Shown: positions 51,455-61,959, counted from the first letter of the stretch. The stretch is 64,000 bases of DNA from Kangiella spongicola (GCF_003194565.2 NZ_QICH01000003.1:186001-250000); one strand, 5' to 3'. Program-made: numbers and translations. The notes: generated by a model not told the origin, from the sequence alone.

Positions 51455-52771
51455 TTGTCAACTTCTGACAACCCCTTAGAGTTTTCTAATCTCAATCAGT
51501 GGCTTGCTTGGTTAGAGCAAGCCCACTCGATTCATAATATCGAATTAGGCCTAGAGCGTGTGTCGCAGGTTGCAGCTGCGATGGAGCTTACCAATCCTAC
51601 ATCCAAAGTAATTACAGTGGCCGGTACTAATGGCAAAGGCTCGACAGTGGCTGCTATTGAGTCACTGGCTCTAAGCCATAAACTATCGGTTGCTAGTTAT
51701 ACTTCACCACACCTTGTTCATTTTAATGAGCGCATTAAGTTGAATGGTGAAAATTGTAGCGATGAGCTTATATGCGCAGGTTTTAAGGCTGTATACCAAG
51801 CTAAACAAGACATTCAGCTGACTTACTTTGAGTTTACCACCTTAGTTGCACTGTGGATTTTCAAGCAACAAGGTGTTGATTTAATAGTTCTTGAAGTTGG
51901 GCTAGGCGGGCGTTTAGATGCGGTCAATATTATCGACTGTGATGTTGCTGTGGTTACGTCGATTGGCTTAGATCACGAAGACTGGCTTGGTAGCGACTTG
52001 TCACAGATTGCGGTTGAAAAAGCTGGAATTGCGCGTCCTGAAAAGCCTTTAGTCATTGCTGATAAAGAGACTGAAGCCTTATTAATGCCTCCTTGCGAAG
52101 TTATCGGTGCGATTCAGTGGGTAGCGGGTCGCGAATACTCCACAAGTGTTGATACCAAGTACTGGAGTTATAACTCGCCTAAACTTGAGCTCGATTTCTA
52201 TGAGCTCCCATTAAATGATCTTTACTTGCAAAATTTGGCTGCAGCATTAACAGCTTTCGGCTACTGCTTGCAGGAGTTGCTCAATAAAAATGTTTCCTAT
52301 GCTGCGACCTATAAAGCCTTTGAGAAGCTTTCTGTCATGGGGCGTTTCCAGAAGCTTTCAGATAGTCCCTTGATTATTGTTGATGTGGCGCACAATCCAG
52401 ATTCAGCGAAGTTATTGAACTCCAAGCTGGCTGAGTTGAAAGAAAAGGGAATAAAAAGAATTGTTGCTCTATGTGGCATGCTTAAAGATAAGGATACTAA
52501 CAGTTGTTTAGAGCTTATGACGCAGGTTGATCAGTGGAACTTACTCGATTTACCGGCCCCGCGTGGTAAAAAAGCCAGCGAATTGTTGCAAAGCCTACCT
52601 CAAGTGTCGCAAAATAACGTTAAATGTTATGCTTCATTAGAAGAGTTTAACGAGTCTGGCCAACAAAGCCCTGGTTTATCCGATACGGATGCATTAGTGG
52701 TCTTTGGCTCATTTGTAACGGTTGGGCTTTTTGTTGAGCGTTGGAATAAAGAAGGTTTTGCGTGGATATAA
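51455..52771 (+). CDS. folC: Bifunctional folylpolyglutamate synthase/dihydrofolate synthase
   Basis: 438 residues. It adds glutamate to dihydropteroate and polyglutamates to folates. The Mur-ligase-type P-loop is TVAGTNGKGSTVAAIESL. It also has YTSPHLVHFNERIKLNGE, LEVGLGGRLDAVNII, TSIGLDHEDWLG and VDVAHNPDSAK. The start is TTG with a modest TTAGAGAG upstream; no in-frame ATG occurs before the conserved part. It overlaps the next gene by ten bases. Confidence 0.95.
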   Translation: MSTSDNPLEFSNLNQWLAWLEQAHSIHNIELGLERVSQVAAAMELTNPTSKVITVAGTNGKGSTVAAIESLALSHKLSVASYTSPHLVHFNERIKLNGENCSDELICAGFKAVYQAKQDIQLTYFEFTTLVALWIFKQQGVDLIVLEVGLGGRLDAVNIIDCDVAVVTSIGLDHEDWLGSDLSQIAVEKAGIARPEKPLVIADKETEALLMPPCEVIGAIQWVAGREYSTSVDTKYWSYNSPKLELDFYELPLNDLYLQNLAAALTAFGYCLQELLNKNVSYAATYKAFEKLSVMGRFQKLSDSPLIIVDVAHNPDSAKLLNSKLAELKEKGIKRIVALCGMLKDKDTNSCLELMTQVDQWNLLDLPAPRGKKASELLQSLPQVSQNNVKCYASLEEFNESGQQSPGLSDTDALVVFGSFVTVGLFVERWNKEGFAWI

Positions 52772-53604
52772 AACTTAAACACCGTCTAGTCGGTGCTTGT
52801 GTCATTTTAGCTTTAGCTGTTTTTTTCCTACCTATGATTCTTGATAGCGAGAAATATCGTCAAGATATCGAAAGCCAAATTCCTACTGATTCAGTGCTAA
52901 AACAGGGTACTGATGGGTCTTCTGAGCAATCCAGCACAGCTCAAACCGGATCATTAACCATTAATTTGGACGAAGACGAACCGGTTAAGGCTATTAAAAA
53001 GCCTGCACGCAACACTAAAGATATCAATCAAAACTCTAACAACACAAAAGCTAACAAGCCTGAAACAGACGTTGAAGATTCAAACCTAACTAAGAGCGAA
53101 GCAGAGGCTAGCGATAAGATTTCTGAGGATTCAGCAGAAAAACCTTCGGAACCCCCTAAAATTGCTGATAAAGCAGAAATACCTAAAAAGACCAAAGCCC
53201 AAGATAATTCTCGGCCAACAAAGTCTGTGACGCCCAAAAAAGATGATAGGGCAGAAAGCTCTAAACAGTCAGAAGATAAAGCCCCTACTACCACAGAAAA
53301 GGTTTCAGAAGATAAAACCAAGACAGTAAAGCCCGAGAAGGAAGAGGTTAAAAAACCAGCTTTTGAAGAAACCGCTTGGGTTATTCAAATCGGCTCTTTC
53401 TCAAATAAAGAAAACGCTACAAGCCTAGTCTCTGACCTTAGAAACAAAGGCTATCGAGCTTATCAAAGAGATGCTGGAAAGTACTCTCGCGTTTATGTTG
53501 GCCCTTACCCAGACAAATCAGCCGCCGAGTCTCGTGTGGAGGCTTTGCAAGGCATAGTAGGCTCAGCAGTTAAAGTGCTGCAGTTCGATCCGCAAGGCCA
53601 CTAA
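52762..53604 (+). CDS. dedD: SPOR-domain membrane protein (DedD-like)
   Basis: 280 residues. A short cytoplasmic start (MDIKLKHRLVGA) is followed by one transmembrane helix (CVILALAVFFLPMIL), then a long low-complexity Lys/Glu/Ser/Pro periplasmic linker (about 45-200). The C-terminal SPOR domain (AWVIQIGSFSNKENATSLVSDLR ... YSRVYVGPYPDKSAAESRV) binds denuded septal peptidoglycan. The GTG start lies inside the folC end with AAGAAGG upstream. Position between folC and cvpA is that of E. coli dedD. Confidence 0.9.
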   Translation: MDIKLKHRLVGACVILALAVFFLPMILDSEKYRQDIESQIPTDSVLKQGTDGSSEQSSTAQTGSLTINLDEDEPVKAIKKPARNTKDINQNSNNTKANKPETDVEDSNLTKSEAEASDKISEDSAEKPSEPPKIADKAEIPKKTKAQDNSRPTKSVTPKKDDRAESSKQSEDKAPTTTEKVSEDKTKTVKPEKEEVKKPAFEETAWVIQIGSFSNKENATSLVSDLRNKGYRAYQRDAGKYSRVYVGPYPDKSAAESRVEALQGIVGSAVKVLQFDPQGH

Positions 53605-53695
53605 CGGCCATGATCGACAAACATCAAATCGCTTATTCCGCTAAGCGTCATGCTCTGGTAAAATGCCACCTTAATTCTATGAGGCATCCTCTTTA

Positions 53696-54367
53696 ATGAT
53701 TTGGGTTGATTGGGTCATTTTAGCGATTATCGGCGTTTCAGCGCTGATTAGTCTACTCCGTGGCTTTGTTCGTGAAGCCTTATCCTTAGCCGGCTGGATA
53801 GCTGCATTTTTCCTAGCAAAGATGTTCTATGAGCCAGTTGCAGAACTTCTTGTTGAGCATATCGAGACGAATAGTATCCGCTTAGGGGTGTCCTGGGTTG
53901 GCATATTTGTTGCTACCCTGATCGTTGCCGGTATTATAAATTATCTCGTGGGACGCATGGTGGATGCGGCGGGTATGAGCGGTACCGATCGCTTTTTAGG
54001 TATGTTCTTTGGCGCCTTAAGAGGTGTTTTAATTGTCGCACTCATCGTTTTAGCCCTAAAGCAATTTACGCCTGTGCCTAAAGATAAATGGTGGGATCAA
54101 TCAAGCCTTCTGCCGCATATGGAAATTGTCGCCGCTTGGTTTTATGAAAAACTCGGTGATGTGGTACCTGAAATGAAAAACGGTCCAAACGATGATAATC
54201 AAACAGAATCTGTACTGAGTAATAACTCAGATCCTATCGGCGCATTGATTAAAATGAAGGGACTGGATAGCTCGGAAATGCCGATCAACGGAGATGACAC
54301 CCGAACAACCGAAGATGATGAATCATCTGACGCTAAATCTTCAACCAAAAACGACGAGCAAAATTAA
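53696..54367 (+). CDS. cvpA: CvpA family membrane protein
   Basis: 223 residues. Four predicted hydrophobic segments are seen in the first 125 residues ([68 protein letters not shown]), then a soluble acidic tail. CvpA is an inner-membrane protein linked to colicin V production and to envelope stress or bile resistance. It precedes purF with one base between stop and start, the usual cvpA-purF pair. Confidence 0.93.
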   Translation: MIWVDWVILAIIGVSALISLLRGFVREALSLAGWIAAFFLAKMFYEPVAELLVEHIETNSIRLGVSWVGIFVATLIVAGIINYLVGRMVDAAGMSGTDRFLGMFFGALRGVLIVALIVLALKQFTPVPKDKWWDQSSLLPHMEIVAAWFYEKLGDVVPEMKNGPNDDNQTESVLSNNSDPIGALIKMKGLDSSEMPINGDDTRTTEDDESSDAKSSTKNDEQN

Positions 54368-54368
54368 T

Positions 54369-55889
54369 ATGTGTGGTATTGTTGGAATCGTAGGTAAAAC
54401 ACCTGTTAACCAAAGTATTTTTGACGCTTTAACGGTGTTACAACACCGCGGGCAAGATGCAGCCGGTATAGTTACCAGTGATCAAGGTAAGCTGTATTTA
54501 CGCAAAGACAACGGGCTTGTGCGAGACGTGTTTCATACACGCCATATGCGCAGGCTGACCGGCAACTCGGGTATTGGTCATGTTAGATACCCAACAGCGG
54601 GAAGCTCAACCTCAGCAGAAGCGCAGCCGCTTTACGTCAACTCGCCATACGGCATCACCTTAGCCCATAACGGCAACCTGACTAACTCAGACCACCTCAA
54701 AACTGAACTTTTCTCAACTGATCGTCGTCACCTTAACACCAACTCAGATTCGGAAGTGTTGCTTAATGTTTTGGCGCATGAGCTACATGCTCTTAATAAG
54801 AATCACCTTGACCCAGACGATATCTTCACAGCTGTTGGCGAAGTTTTCAGACGCTGTAAGGGTGCTTATGCCGGTGTTGCTTTAATTAGCGGCCATGGTC
54901 TTCTATGTTTCCGCGATCCTTGCGGTATTCGTCCAGCAGTTTATGGCAAGCGTGAAACAGAGGCTGGAACTGAGTATATGGTTGCCTCAGAGTCTGTGGC
55001 GCTAGATGCGCTGGGCTATGAATTGATTGATGATATTGGCCCAGGTCACGCAGTATTTATCTCTGAAGATGGCGAGTTACACACCAAGAAGTGCATCGAA
55101 GAAAACACTTTCGCTCCATGTATTTTCGAGCATGTATATTTAGCACGTCCAGACTCTTTGATTGATAACGTATCAGTTTATAAAGCGCGCCTACGTATGG
55201 GCGAGAAGCTAGCAGAGAAGATTCTAAGAGAGTGGCCAGATCACGATATTGATGTTGTGATTCCTATACCAGATACCTCAACGACTTCTGCTATGCAGTT
55301 GGCTAATGAGTTGAACCTGAAAATGCGCCACGGTTTTATTAAAAATCGTTATATTGGTCGTACTTTTATTATGCCAGGGCAACAGTTGCGTAAGAAAAGC
55401 GTGCGTCAGAAGCTGAATGCTATTGATCTTGAGTTTGCCGGCAAGAATGTACTGTTAGTCGATGACTCGATTGTTCGAGGCACTACCTCGGAGCAAATTA
55501 TCGAAATGGCACGCGAAGCGGGAGCGAAGAAAGTATACTTTGCATCTGCGGCACCTCCTGTACGTTACCCTAATGTATACGGTATTGATATGCCTGCTGC
55601 GGACGAGCTTATTGCTCACAACCGTACTGAAGAAGAGGTTGGAAAAATCATTGGTGCTGATAAGATTATTTATCAGGACGTGGATGCTATGGTAGAGGCG
55701 GTTCAAGAGGGTAACCCTGAGATTAAAGAGTTTGATTTATCGGTATTCACTGGTGAATACATTACCGGTGATATCGATAAAAACTATTTAGACGCGCTTG
55801 AGCAAAAACGAAATGATCTTGCTAAGTCCTCTCGTGACTCCGAGGAAGTCGAGAACTCAGCAATGGTCATGGACTTGCACAACCAATAA
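54369..55889 (+). CDS. purF: Amidophosphoribosyltransferase
   Basis: 506 residues. It performs the first committed step of purine synthesis, PRPP plus glutamine to phosphoribosylamine. The start MCGIVGIVG places the catalytic Cys at position 1 after Met removal. It has glutaminase-domain motifs ([26 protein letters not shown]) and the PRPP motif [17 protein letters not shown]. The frame is open into cvpA, but the Cys rule and length fix the ATG one base after the cvpA stop. Confidence 0.98.
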   Translation: MCGIVGIVGKTPVNQSIFDALTVLQHRGQDAAGIVTSDQGKLYLRKDNGLVRDVFHTRHMRRLTGNSGIGHVRYPTAGSSTSAEAQPLYVNSPYGITLAHNGNLTNSDHLKTELFSTDRRHLNTNSDSEVLLNVLAHELHALNKNHLDPDDIFTAVGEVFRRCKGAYAGVALISGHGLLCFRDPCGIRPAVYGKRETEAGTEYMVASESVALDALGYELIDDIGPGHAVFISEDGELHTKKCIEENTFAPCIFEHVYLARPDSLIDNVSVYKARLRMGEKLAEKILREWPDHDIDVVIPIPDTSTTSAMQLANELNLKMRHGFIKNRYIGRTFIMPGQQLRKKSVRQKLNAIDLEFAGKNVLLVDDSIVRGTTSEQIIEMAREAGAKKVYFASAAPPVRYPNVYGIDMPAADELIAHNRTEEEVGKIIGADKIIYQDVDAMVEAVQEGNPEIKEFDLSVFTGEYITGDIDKNYLDALEQKRNDLAKSSRDSEEVENSAMVMDLHNQ

Positions 55890-55902
55890 AAGATATCTGA
55901 CC

Positions 55903-56469
55903 ATGAAAACATTAATGCGAGCTCTGTTAAAGCTATTTGGCTGGAAACAGGTTGGAGAATTACCCGATTTTAAGAAGTGCGTCATTATTTTTGCACCGCA
56001 CACTTCTAACTGGGATTTTGTATTTATGTTGATGGTTAGATTTTGCTTTAAAATGGATGTGGCGTTTCTGGGTAAACATACTTTGTTTAAACCACCGCTT
56101 GGCTGGTTTTTTAAGTGGCTTGGTGGTATACCTGTTGAACGATCGTCAAAAAATAATGTAGTAAAGCAGGTGGTAGCTGAAATCCAGTCACGAGACCGGG
56201 TACAGTTGGCACTTGCGCCAGAAGGTACGCGCAGTAAAAAGCCCTATTGGAAAAGTGGCTTTTATCATATTGCGGTACAGGCTCAAGTACCGATTGTACT
56301 AAGTTTTCTGGACTCTAAAACAAAGACGATTGGAATAGGGGACTTTATCCATCCTACAGGCGATATTAAGCAGGATATGGATAAGATCAGGGACTTTTAT
56401 AAAGATAAATTAGGAATAAAACCAGAGTTTGCCAGTGATATTCAAATTGAGGAATCGCCCAAGTCTTAA
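55903..56469 (+). CDS. 1-acylglycerol-3-phosphate O-acyltransferase family protein
   Basis: 188 residues, PlsC-like. The acyltransferase HX4D motif is APHTSNWDF (His33, Asp38), and the substrate motif is APEGTRSKKPYWKSGFYHIA. Its small size and the start (RALLKLFGWKQVGELPDFKKCVIIFAPHTSNWDF) match the group of short PlsC-like proteins that probably acylate lysophospholipids at the inner membrane. It follows purF by 13 bases; the next gene overlaps its end in another frame. Confidence 0.88.
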   Translation: MKTLMRALLKLFGWKQVGELPDFKKCVIIFAPHTSNWDFVFMLMVRFCFKMDVAFLGKHTLFKPPLGWFFKWLGGIPVERSSKNNVVKQVVAEIQSRDRVQLALAPEGTRSKKPYWKSGFYHIAVQAQVPIVLSFLDSKTKTIGIGDFIHPTGDIKQDMDKIRDFYKDKLGIKPEFASDIQIEESPKS

Positions 56470-59400
56470 GCCGAAATGCTTAAAGGCTTTATTATTGACT
56501 CACATCTTTGCATTTTTTTGTGCAATTTTTTTATTCGTTCCTACCGTCGAAGCAGTTCATAATCTAAACGATCGTATTCGTTTCAATTCCCTGACCATTG
56601 AAGATAATCTTAGCCAGAGTTCAGTAAATAGCATTGTAGAAGATAAAAATGGCTACATGTGGTTCGCAACTCAAGATGGCCTTAATCGTTATGACGGTCG
56701 AGTCTTTAAGCATGTTATGTTTGCGCCTAAAGCAGACAATAGCTTAAGCTCACCAACAGTTACTAATCTTTACTATAACTCAGATGATACTATCTGGGCG
56801 CTTACGACACAGGGTTTTGATAGTGTGGATTCAGTAACTCTGCAAGTTACGCATTGGGCGGATAAGATAATTGGCTTAGAAAAGCAAGAAGACCCAAACT
56901 TTCTAAGCATTCAAATTCTTGCAGCAACACCTACCGATAACCAGCAGATGCTGGTACTAACTGACGACTATATTGTCTCCATTGACCATGCCAATGAGCG
57001 TGTTATTCGTTTAGCACAGTTTGATTTCTTAATTGCCAATAACGATATCAGAAGCTTTGTTTATCTCAATCAACGCTTATATTTTTTAGACGATAACTGT
57101 TTGGTCTCTATGGATTTAGAGGGTAAATCTAAGAATTCAAAATGTTTGTCAGCTGAGCTATCGCTTAGATCACTTAAGGTTGATCATCAGACTCTAAATA
57201 CCATTTTCATCATGGGACAAAAAGGGTTCGCTACTTATGATGTGAGCAGTGAAGAACTTGAATACCACCAGGTTTATGACAATCGTAAGTCTAAATTTGC
57301 AGGTATTCTGGATATTTTGTCTCATGATAATGGTTATTGGTTAGCGACTTCTACAGGCCTTAAATTTTGGGATGCTGCGACCCAATCTATCACGTCCGAA
57401 TTTTACACAGAGATTAGTGATCCTTATTCTATTACTAATGACTATGTACAAAGTATTTGGAAATCCAAGGATGGAATCTTTTGGATTGGTGGCTTGTATG
57501 GTGTTAACTACTGGAAATCTAAGCAAGAATTTACCCATCTTTTGCAAAAGAAAGAGGTGATGGGGTTTAATCTAAATAACTACACCACATCTCTATTAAA
57601 AACACACACAGGTGACTTTTTAATAGGAACCGACTCATCGGGTATTTATAAATACAACTCTGACTTTTCAAGCCTCAGTCGTTTCTCACCTTTACCCGTA
57701 GGCGATGAGCTCATTACACCTGGTTATATCGCTGGGATGATTGAAGATAGAAATCGTAACTTGTGGATTATTAGTGAAGCAGGACTTTTTATTAAGCCAT
57801 TCGGTGAAGATAGATTTAATCTTATCAAAGAAGCGCAAGACGTTAATGGTGAGAAGGTTCATCTTATAGATATGTCCACCATTATCGAAACCCGAAGTGG
57901 GGAAATTTGGATTGGTGGCGTTAACCAGTTTTTTCAGATTAAAGTCCGGCGTAATAGTGAAACGGCGAATACCTATAGTCTCGAATTTACTAGTTATAGA
58001 CACTTACTACCGAAAGAGCTAATGGATACTAAGTATGGTGTCTATACGATTTATGAAGATTTACAAGGCTATATTTGGATGGGCTTTGCCAATGGTTTAA
58101 TTCGCTTTAATCCGCTTACTAATAGCATAGAAATATTTAACTCAGTGCCTGCCGATCCACAAACGCTGTCTAATTCTGACATCACTGTCCTGTACGAAGA
58201 CTTACTTGGTGTGCTTTGGGTAGGAACAGTCTCTGGTTTAAATCGTGTGCGTTACAACTCAAAAGGCGGTGTTTATTTCCAGAGGGTCACCGAGGATGAT
58301 GGTTTTGTTGATGATTTTATTTGCTCGATTTTAGCGGATGAGTCTGGTTACTTATGGGTTTCCACCTCAAATGGCCTTGTTAAGTACCATCCCGATAAAG
58401 GAAGACCTGTAAACTTTTCTTATAGCGATGGTCTTCAATATAACGAGTTTTTCACCAATGCAGATTTAATTGATGATGAAGGTAATCTCTATTTTGGTGG
58501 CGTTAATGGCATCACATTGTTCAATCCTAACAAGGTTAGTATTGATAAAGTTGAAAAACCGTTGAAAATTACGTCGGTTTTGCAGGAGGGAAATGTTGTT
58601 AATCTTACCTATCAAAAAGGTGAATATTTCGCGAGAGTGAAGGACTCAGGTGTCGTTACAATTGAACTTTCTACTTTCGATTTCATCAATGGGAAGCAAT
58701 CTGAATACCGCTATAAAATTGATACTTATGGAGAAAATTGGATCTATCTGGATGGTCCCACCATAAGGTTGCATAATCTTGAGCAGGATAAGTTTCTAAT
58801 TACCGCACAATCACGCCCTAAGAATGGCAAATGGGATGAAACAGAAGCCGTCTTGCGTTTGAGTGTTAATAAAGGCTTCTGGGCAAGCGCGCAGGGATAT
58901 ACGCTCTATTTAATCGCTTTAACTGTTGTTGTTCTCGGTATGGCTATCTATCTAGCACGCTATTTCTCACGCCGTATCGCTGAGCAGGAGCTTAAGCTCG
59001 AAGAGCGTAAAGCGCAAACACAGCTACTGTTGAGCGAGAAGAAAACGTTACTCTACCAAGTTGAAGATTTGCAATATTCACTTTCTGAGCAGAGGTACTT
59101 ATCAGAGCGCTTAGAGGGCAAGCTGGAGCGACAGTCTTTTACCGATCAAGTCACTGGCTTTAAGAGTAAGCACTACTTGAAGCAACACATCGATAAAGAG
59201 CTTGAAAACATTACCAGTACTTGGTTGGAAAACGATGGTATTGCTGGAGTTTTCTTAGGGGTTTTTGCCGTTGATATTGATAACCTCTCCATGATCAACA
59301 AAGAACATGGCCCACTTTGTGGTAATGAAGTCTTAAAGCAAGCTGCTGAATGCTTACGGACAATCAGTTACGGCACAGATACTTTGGTGCGCTGGCAGGG

Positions 59401-59797
59401 CGCAACACTATTGATTCTAAGCCGTGGTATTGAAAAGCGCGAACAAATGATACTTGCTGAAAAAATTCGATCTATTATTGCGTCACGTAAGTTCGATCTT
59501 GGTAATGGTGCAAGTATTGATGTAACTTGTAGCGTAGGTTTCGGACGTTTTCCATTCCTTGAAAACCCTAAAGAAGTGATTACTTGGGAACAGTTGATTT
59601 ATGTGATTAACAAAGCGCTAACGGTTGCCAAAACTAACAGTCGTAACGCATGGCTTGGTATTTACACCAACCAGTTTTCTCACCCCCAAGAAATTCGAAC
59701 CCAGATTACCACAAATCTAAACGGGCTATTGGCCAGTGGTCAGCTGGAATATGTCTCTTCAATCCCTAAGTCCAATAAAATCGATTGGGACTCTTAA
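56429..59797 (+). CDS. Two-component-regulator-propeller sensor with degenerate GGDEF domain
   Basis: Up to 1122 residues. A signal-anchor (HIFAFFCAIFLFVPTVEA) is followed by a long periplasmic part made of repeated propeller blades (motifs such as NGYMWFATQDGLNRYDG, GYIWMGFANGLIRFNP, GVLWVGTVSGLNRV, GYLWVSTSNGLVKYHP), a Y_Y_Y-type beta-sandwich (about 705-815), a transmembrane helix (about 824-846) and a coiled coil. The C-terminal GGDEF-fold domain starts at about 915. The signature GGDEF is replaced by Q990-G-A-T-L (in RWQGATLLIL), so cyclase activity is doubtful. The start is uncertain: TTG at 56429, 56447 or 56495; only the last has a good site (AAAGG), but it would remove the basic residues of the signal. 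Confidence 0.85.
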   Translation: MPVIFKLRNRPSLKPKCLKALLLTHIFAFFCAIFLFVPTVEAVHNLNDRIRFNSLTIEDNLSQSSVNSIVEDKNGYMWFATQDGLNRYDGRVFKHVMFAPKADNSLSSPTVTNLYYNSDDTIWALTTQGFDSVDSVTLQVTHWADKIIGLEKQEDPNFLSIQILAATPTDNQQMLVLTDDYIVSIDHANERVIRLAQFDFLIANNDIRSFVYLNQRLYFLDDNCLVSMDLEGKSKNSKCLSAELSLRSLKVDHQTLNTIFIMGQKGFATYDVSSEELEYHQVYDNRKSKFAGILDILSHDNGYWLATSTGLKFWDAATQSITSEFYTEISDPYSITNDYVQSIWKSKDGIFWIGGLYGVNYWKSKQEFTHLLQKKEVMGFNLNNYTTSLLKTHTGDFLIGTDSSGIYKYNSDFSSLSRFSPLPVGDELITPGYIAGMIEDRNRNLWIISEAGLFIKPFGEDRFNLIKEAQDVNGEKVHLIDMSTIIETRSGEIWIGGVNQFFQIKVRRNSETANTYSLEFTSYRHLLPKELMDTKYGVYTIYEDLQGYIWMGFANGLIRFNPLTNSIEIFNSVPADPQTLSNSDITVLYEDLLGVLWVGTVSGLNRVRYNSKGGVYFQRVTEDDGFVDDFICSILADESGYLWVSTSNGLVKYHPDKGRPVNFSYSDGLQYNEFFTNADLIDDEGNLYFGGVNGITLFNPNKVSIDKVEKPLKITSVLQEGNVVNLTYQKGEYFARVKDSGVVTIELSTFDFINGKQSEYRYKIDTYGENWIYLDGPTIRLHNLEQDKFLITAQSRPKNGKWDETEAVLRLSVNKGFWASAQGYTLYLIALTVVVLGMAIYLARYFSRRIAEQELKLEERKAQTQLLLSEKKTLLYQVEDLQYSLSEQRYLSERLEGKLERQSFTDQVTGFKSKHYLKQHIDKELENITSTWLENDGIAGVFLGVFAVDIDNLSMINKEHGPLCGNEVLKQAAECLRTISYGTDTLVRWQGATLLILSRGIEKREQMILAEKIRSIIASRKFDLGNGASIDVTCSVGFGRFPFLENPKEVITWEQLIYVINKALTVAKTNSRNAWLGIYTNQFSHPQEIRTQITTNLNGLLASGQLEYVSSIPKSNKIDWDS

Positions 59798-59845
59798 TTA
59801 CTAAAGCATAAGTTACCAGCTTATGCTTTAGCCACAATTAGTGTA

Positions 59846-60580
59846 TTAGTGTAAATGGTGCAGTATTAAAACTAAGAATACAGCAATCAAAAGCCCAGAT
59901 ACAAAGTAACCTTTATGTTTTATAGAGCTAACAAACTGCTGCTCAGCAGCTTCTTCGTGTGTATGTACATGAGGCTCCTCACTGTCGTGAGAATGGCTAT
60001 GAGGACGGTGAATAATGACATGGAGTAATGTTCCACTCACTACCGCTTGAAAAAAGTCAATGTAGGTATTGTGTAGTCCAAAAAGCTGTTTCTCACCAAT
60101 ATAGTAGCCAAACACGGTCGCGATAATCATTACCCCGAATACAAACATTGATTTTCGGTTGCCCCACAACGGGTTCACAATCCACCATAAGCTTAGACCG
60201 ACCACTAACCTATGAAGTATCACGGCATAAGGTAGCATTTCATTACCTTCAACTGTGACAACGGCGGCACCATCGATAGCAGAGTGGGTCATTAATCCTA
60301 AGATACCTAGAGCAAGAGCTATGCTGTGAGTTTTATGAGCAAAGCGTCTAAAAGTAATCTCAACCAAAGCTGGGCCAAAAAAACCGAGCAGCAACAGTGG
60401 GAATAGGGCGTAGCCAATATTGCTCCAAAGTACTGGCAGCACATCAAAAATTAATAATGAGCCGACGGAGACCAGTACAAAGGGAAATAAGAAATCATCC
60501 ATTCGCCTATTATGTCCAATCACCTTCAAGGCGATTGGACCAATTAAGATAGCGATGATGCTAAGTGTTAGGAGTATCAA
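59846..60580 (-). CDS. ZIP-like metal transporter family membrane protein
   Basis: 244 residues, about eight hydrophobic segments. Two helices carry ZIP-type signatures in altered form: LMTHSAIDGAAV (like H-N-x-x-D-G) and ILHRLVVGLSLWW, where ZIP proteins usually have HEIP-x-G. A His-rich loop (HRPHSHSHDSEEPHVHTHEE) lies before the last helix, typical of zinc or other divalent-metal carriers. The TTG start lies inside the stop of the upstream dehydrogenase gene (TTGA) with GGGAAG upstream, so the two are co-translated. Substrate and direction are unknown. Confidence 0.75.
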   Translation of the reverse strand: MILLTLSIIAILIGPIALKVIGHNRRMDDFLFPFVLVSVGSLLIFDVLPVLWSNIGYALFPLLLLGFFGPALVEITFRRFAHKTHSIALALGILGLMTHSAIDGAAVVTVEGNEMLPYAVILHRLVVGLSLWWIVNPLWGNRKSMFVFGVMIIATVFGYYIGEKQLFGLHNTYIDFFQAVVSGTLLHVIIHRPHSHSHDSEEPHVHTHEEAAEQQFVSSIKHKGYFVSGLLIAVFLVLILHHLH

Positions 60581-61959
60581 ATTAACTTCCCAGGATTCAT
60601 AATATTATTAGGGTCAAAAACGGCTTTTATACCTTTCATATAAGCGATTTCGGCGTCAGAACGACTATAGTTTAAGTAGGGCTTTTTCAAAAGACCAACG
60701 CCATGCTCCGCAGATATACTGCCACCCAAGTTTTTGAGAACGTTGAAAATCAAAGGGTTCACCTGCTCGCAAGCAGCGGTGAAGTCTTCATAACTCATAC
60801 TTTCAGGGGCCAAGATATTGAGGTGAAGGTTTCCGTCGCCAATGTGACCAAACCATATCACTTCAAAGTCAGGGTATTGTTCACTTACAATATTGTCTAC
60901 TTTTGCCAAGAACTCAGAAACTTTGTCTGGAGTCACAGAGATATCATTTTTGTAAGGCTTTCTGGCAGAGATTGTTTCAGAGATGTATTCCCTGTACTTC
61001 CACAACTCTTCCGCTTGTTGCTGACTTTGGCTCATAACACCGTCTAGAATTAATTCTTGTTCTAAACCTGCTTCAAAGCTTTCTAAAGCTTTTTCGAGAC
61101 GCTCTTCTGAGTCCGCATCAAATTCTAACAAACAGTAGAACGCTCCTTGTGTTTCCACAGGGCGCGGTAATTGGTGATGTGCCATCACTTTTTGTAGCGC
61201 TTCTTCTGAGAAGAATTCAAAAGCCGTTAAATCAACGTCTTTTTGAAACAGATTCAGGAGCTCTGTTACCTTGGTCATATCCTCAATAGATAATAACAAT
61301 ACGGTCAAGTTTGTCGGCGGGCGTGTGAATTTGATTGTGGCTTCAGTGATTAAGCCTAAAGTGCCTTCGCTGCCGATAAATAGATGGCGTAGATCGTAGC
61401 CTGTAGCATTTTTGATAAGGCCTGAATTCAGCTCAAGGATTTCGCCTTTACCCGTTACCACGGTTAAGCCCATAACCCAGTCACGAGTTAGGCCATAACG
61501 AATAACTTTGATACCGCCAGCGTTGGTTGCAATATTGCCACCTATTTGTGATGAACCGCTAGAGGCGAAGTCAACAGGGTAATAAAGCTCGTTGTCTGTG
61601 GCAAACTGCTGTAATTGCTCGGTAATAACTCCTGCTTGGCATTTTACCTGCTGAGTAGTCTTTTCAAATTCTAGAACCTTGTTCATCTTATCGAAAGCTA
61701 CCACCAGCTCACCATTGCTGGCTACAGCACCACCGCTAAGGCCTGTACGGCCGCCTGAAGGGACTATTGCAATATTGTTATCGTTGGCCCACTTTACGAT
61801 TTCTGCGACCTGCTCAGTGGTTTTAGGCAGTGCAATGGCCATTGGTTTGGCTGGGTACTGATTGGTCCAGTCTTTTCCGTACTGTTCGAGGGAATCGTCA
61901 TCGGTTAGGAGACAATCAGCATCAAGGATATTGCTTAGTGAATCTAGCGAAGGTTGCAC
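60577..61959 (-). CDS. FAD-linked D-2-hydroxyacid dehydrogenase (D-2-hydroxyglutarate/D-lactate type)
   Basis: 460 residues, GlcD/D2HGDH family. PCMH-type FAD-binding motifs are VPSGGRTGLSGGAV, SSGSSQIGGNIATNAGGIKVIRYG and GSEGTLGLITEATI. The FAD-oxidase C domain has the metal-binding GHIGDGNLHLNI and SAEHGVGLLKKPYL. It oxidises a D-2-hydroxyacid, with electrons going to ETF or the quinone pool. The GTG start has GGAG six bases upstream. It forms an overlapping pair with the ZIP-like gene. Confidence 0.88.
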   Translation of the reverse strand: MQPSLDSLSNILDADCLLTDDDSLEQYGKDWTNQYPAKPMAIALPKTTEQVAEIVKWANDNNIAIVPSGGRTGLSGGAVASNGELVVAFDKMNKVLEFEKTTQQVKCQAGVITEQLQQFATDNELYYPVDFASSGSSQIGGNIATNAGGIKVIRYGLTRDWVMGLTVVTGKGEILELNSGLIKNATGYDLRHLFIGSEGTLGLITEATIKFTRPPTNLTVLLLSIEDMTKVTELLNLFQKDVDLTAFEFFSEEALQKVMAHHQLPRPVETQGAFYCLLEFDADSEERLEKALESFEAGLEQELILDGVMSQSQQQAEELWKYREYISETISARKPYKNDISVTPDKVSEFLAKVDNIVSEQYPDFEVIWFGHIGDGNLHLNILAPESMSYEDFTAACEQVNPLIFNVLKNLGGSISAEHGVGLLKKPYLNYSRSDAEIAYMKGIKAVFDPNNIMNPGKLI

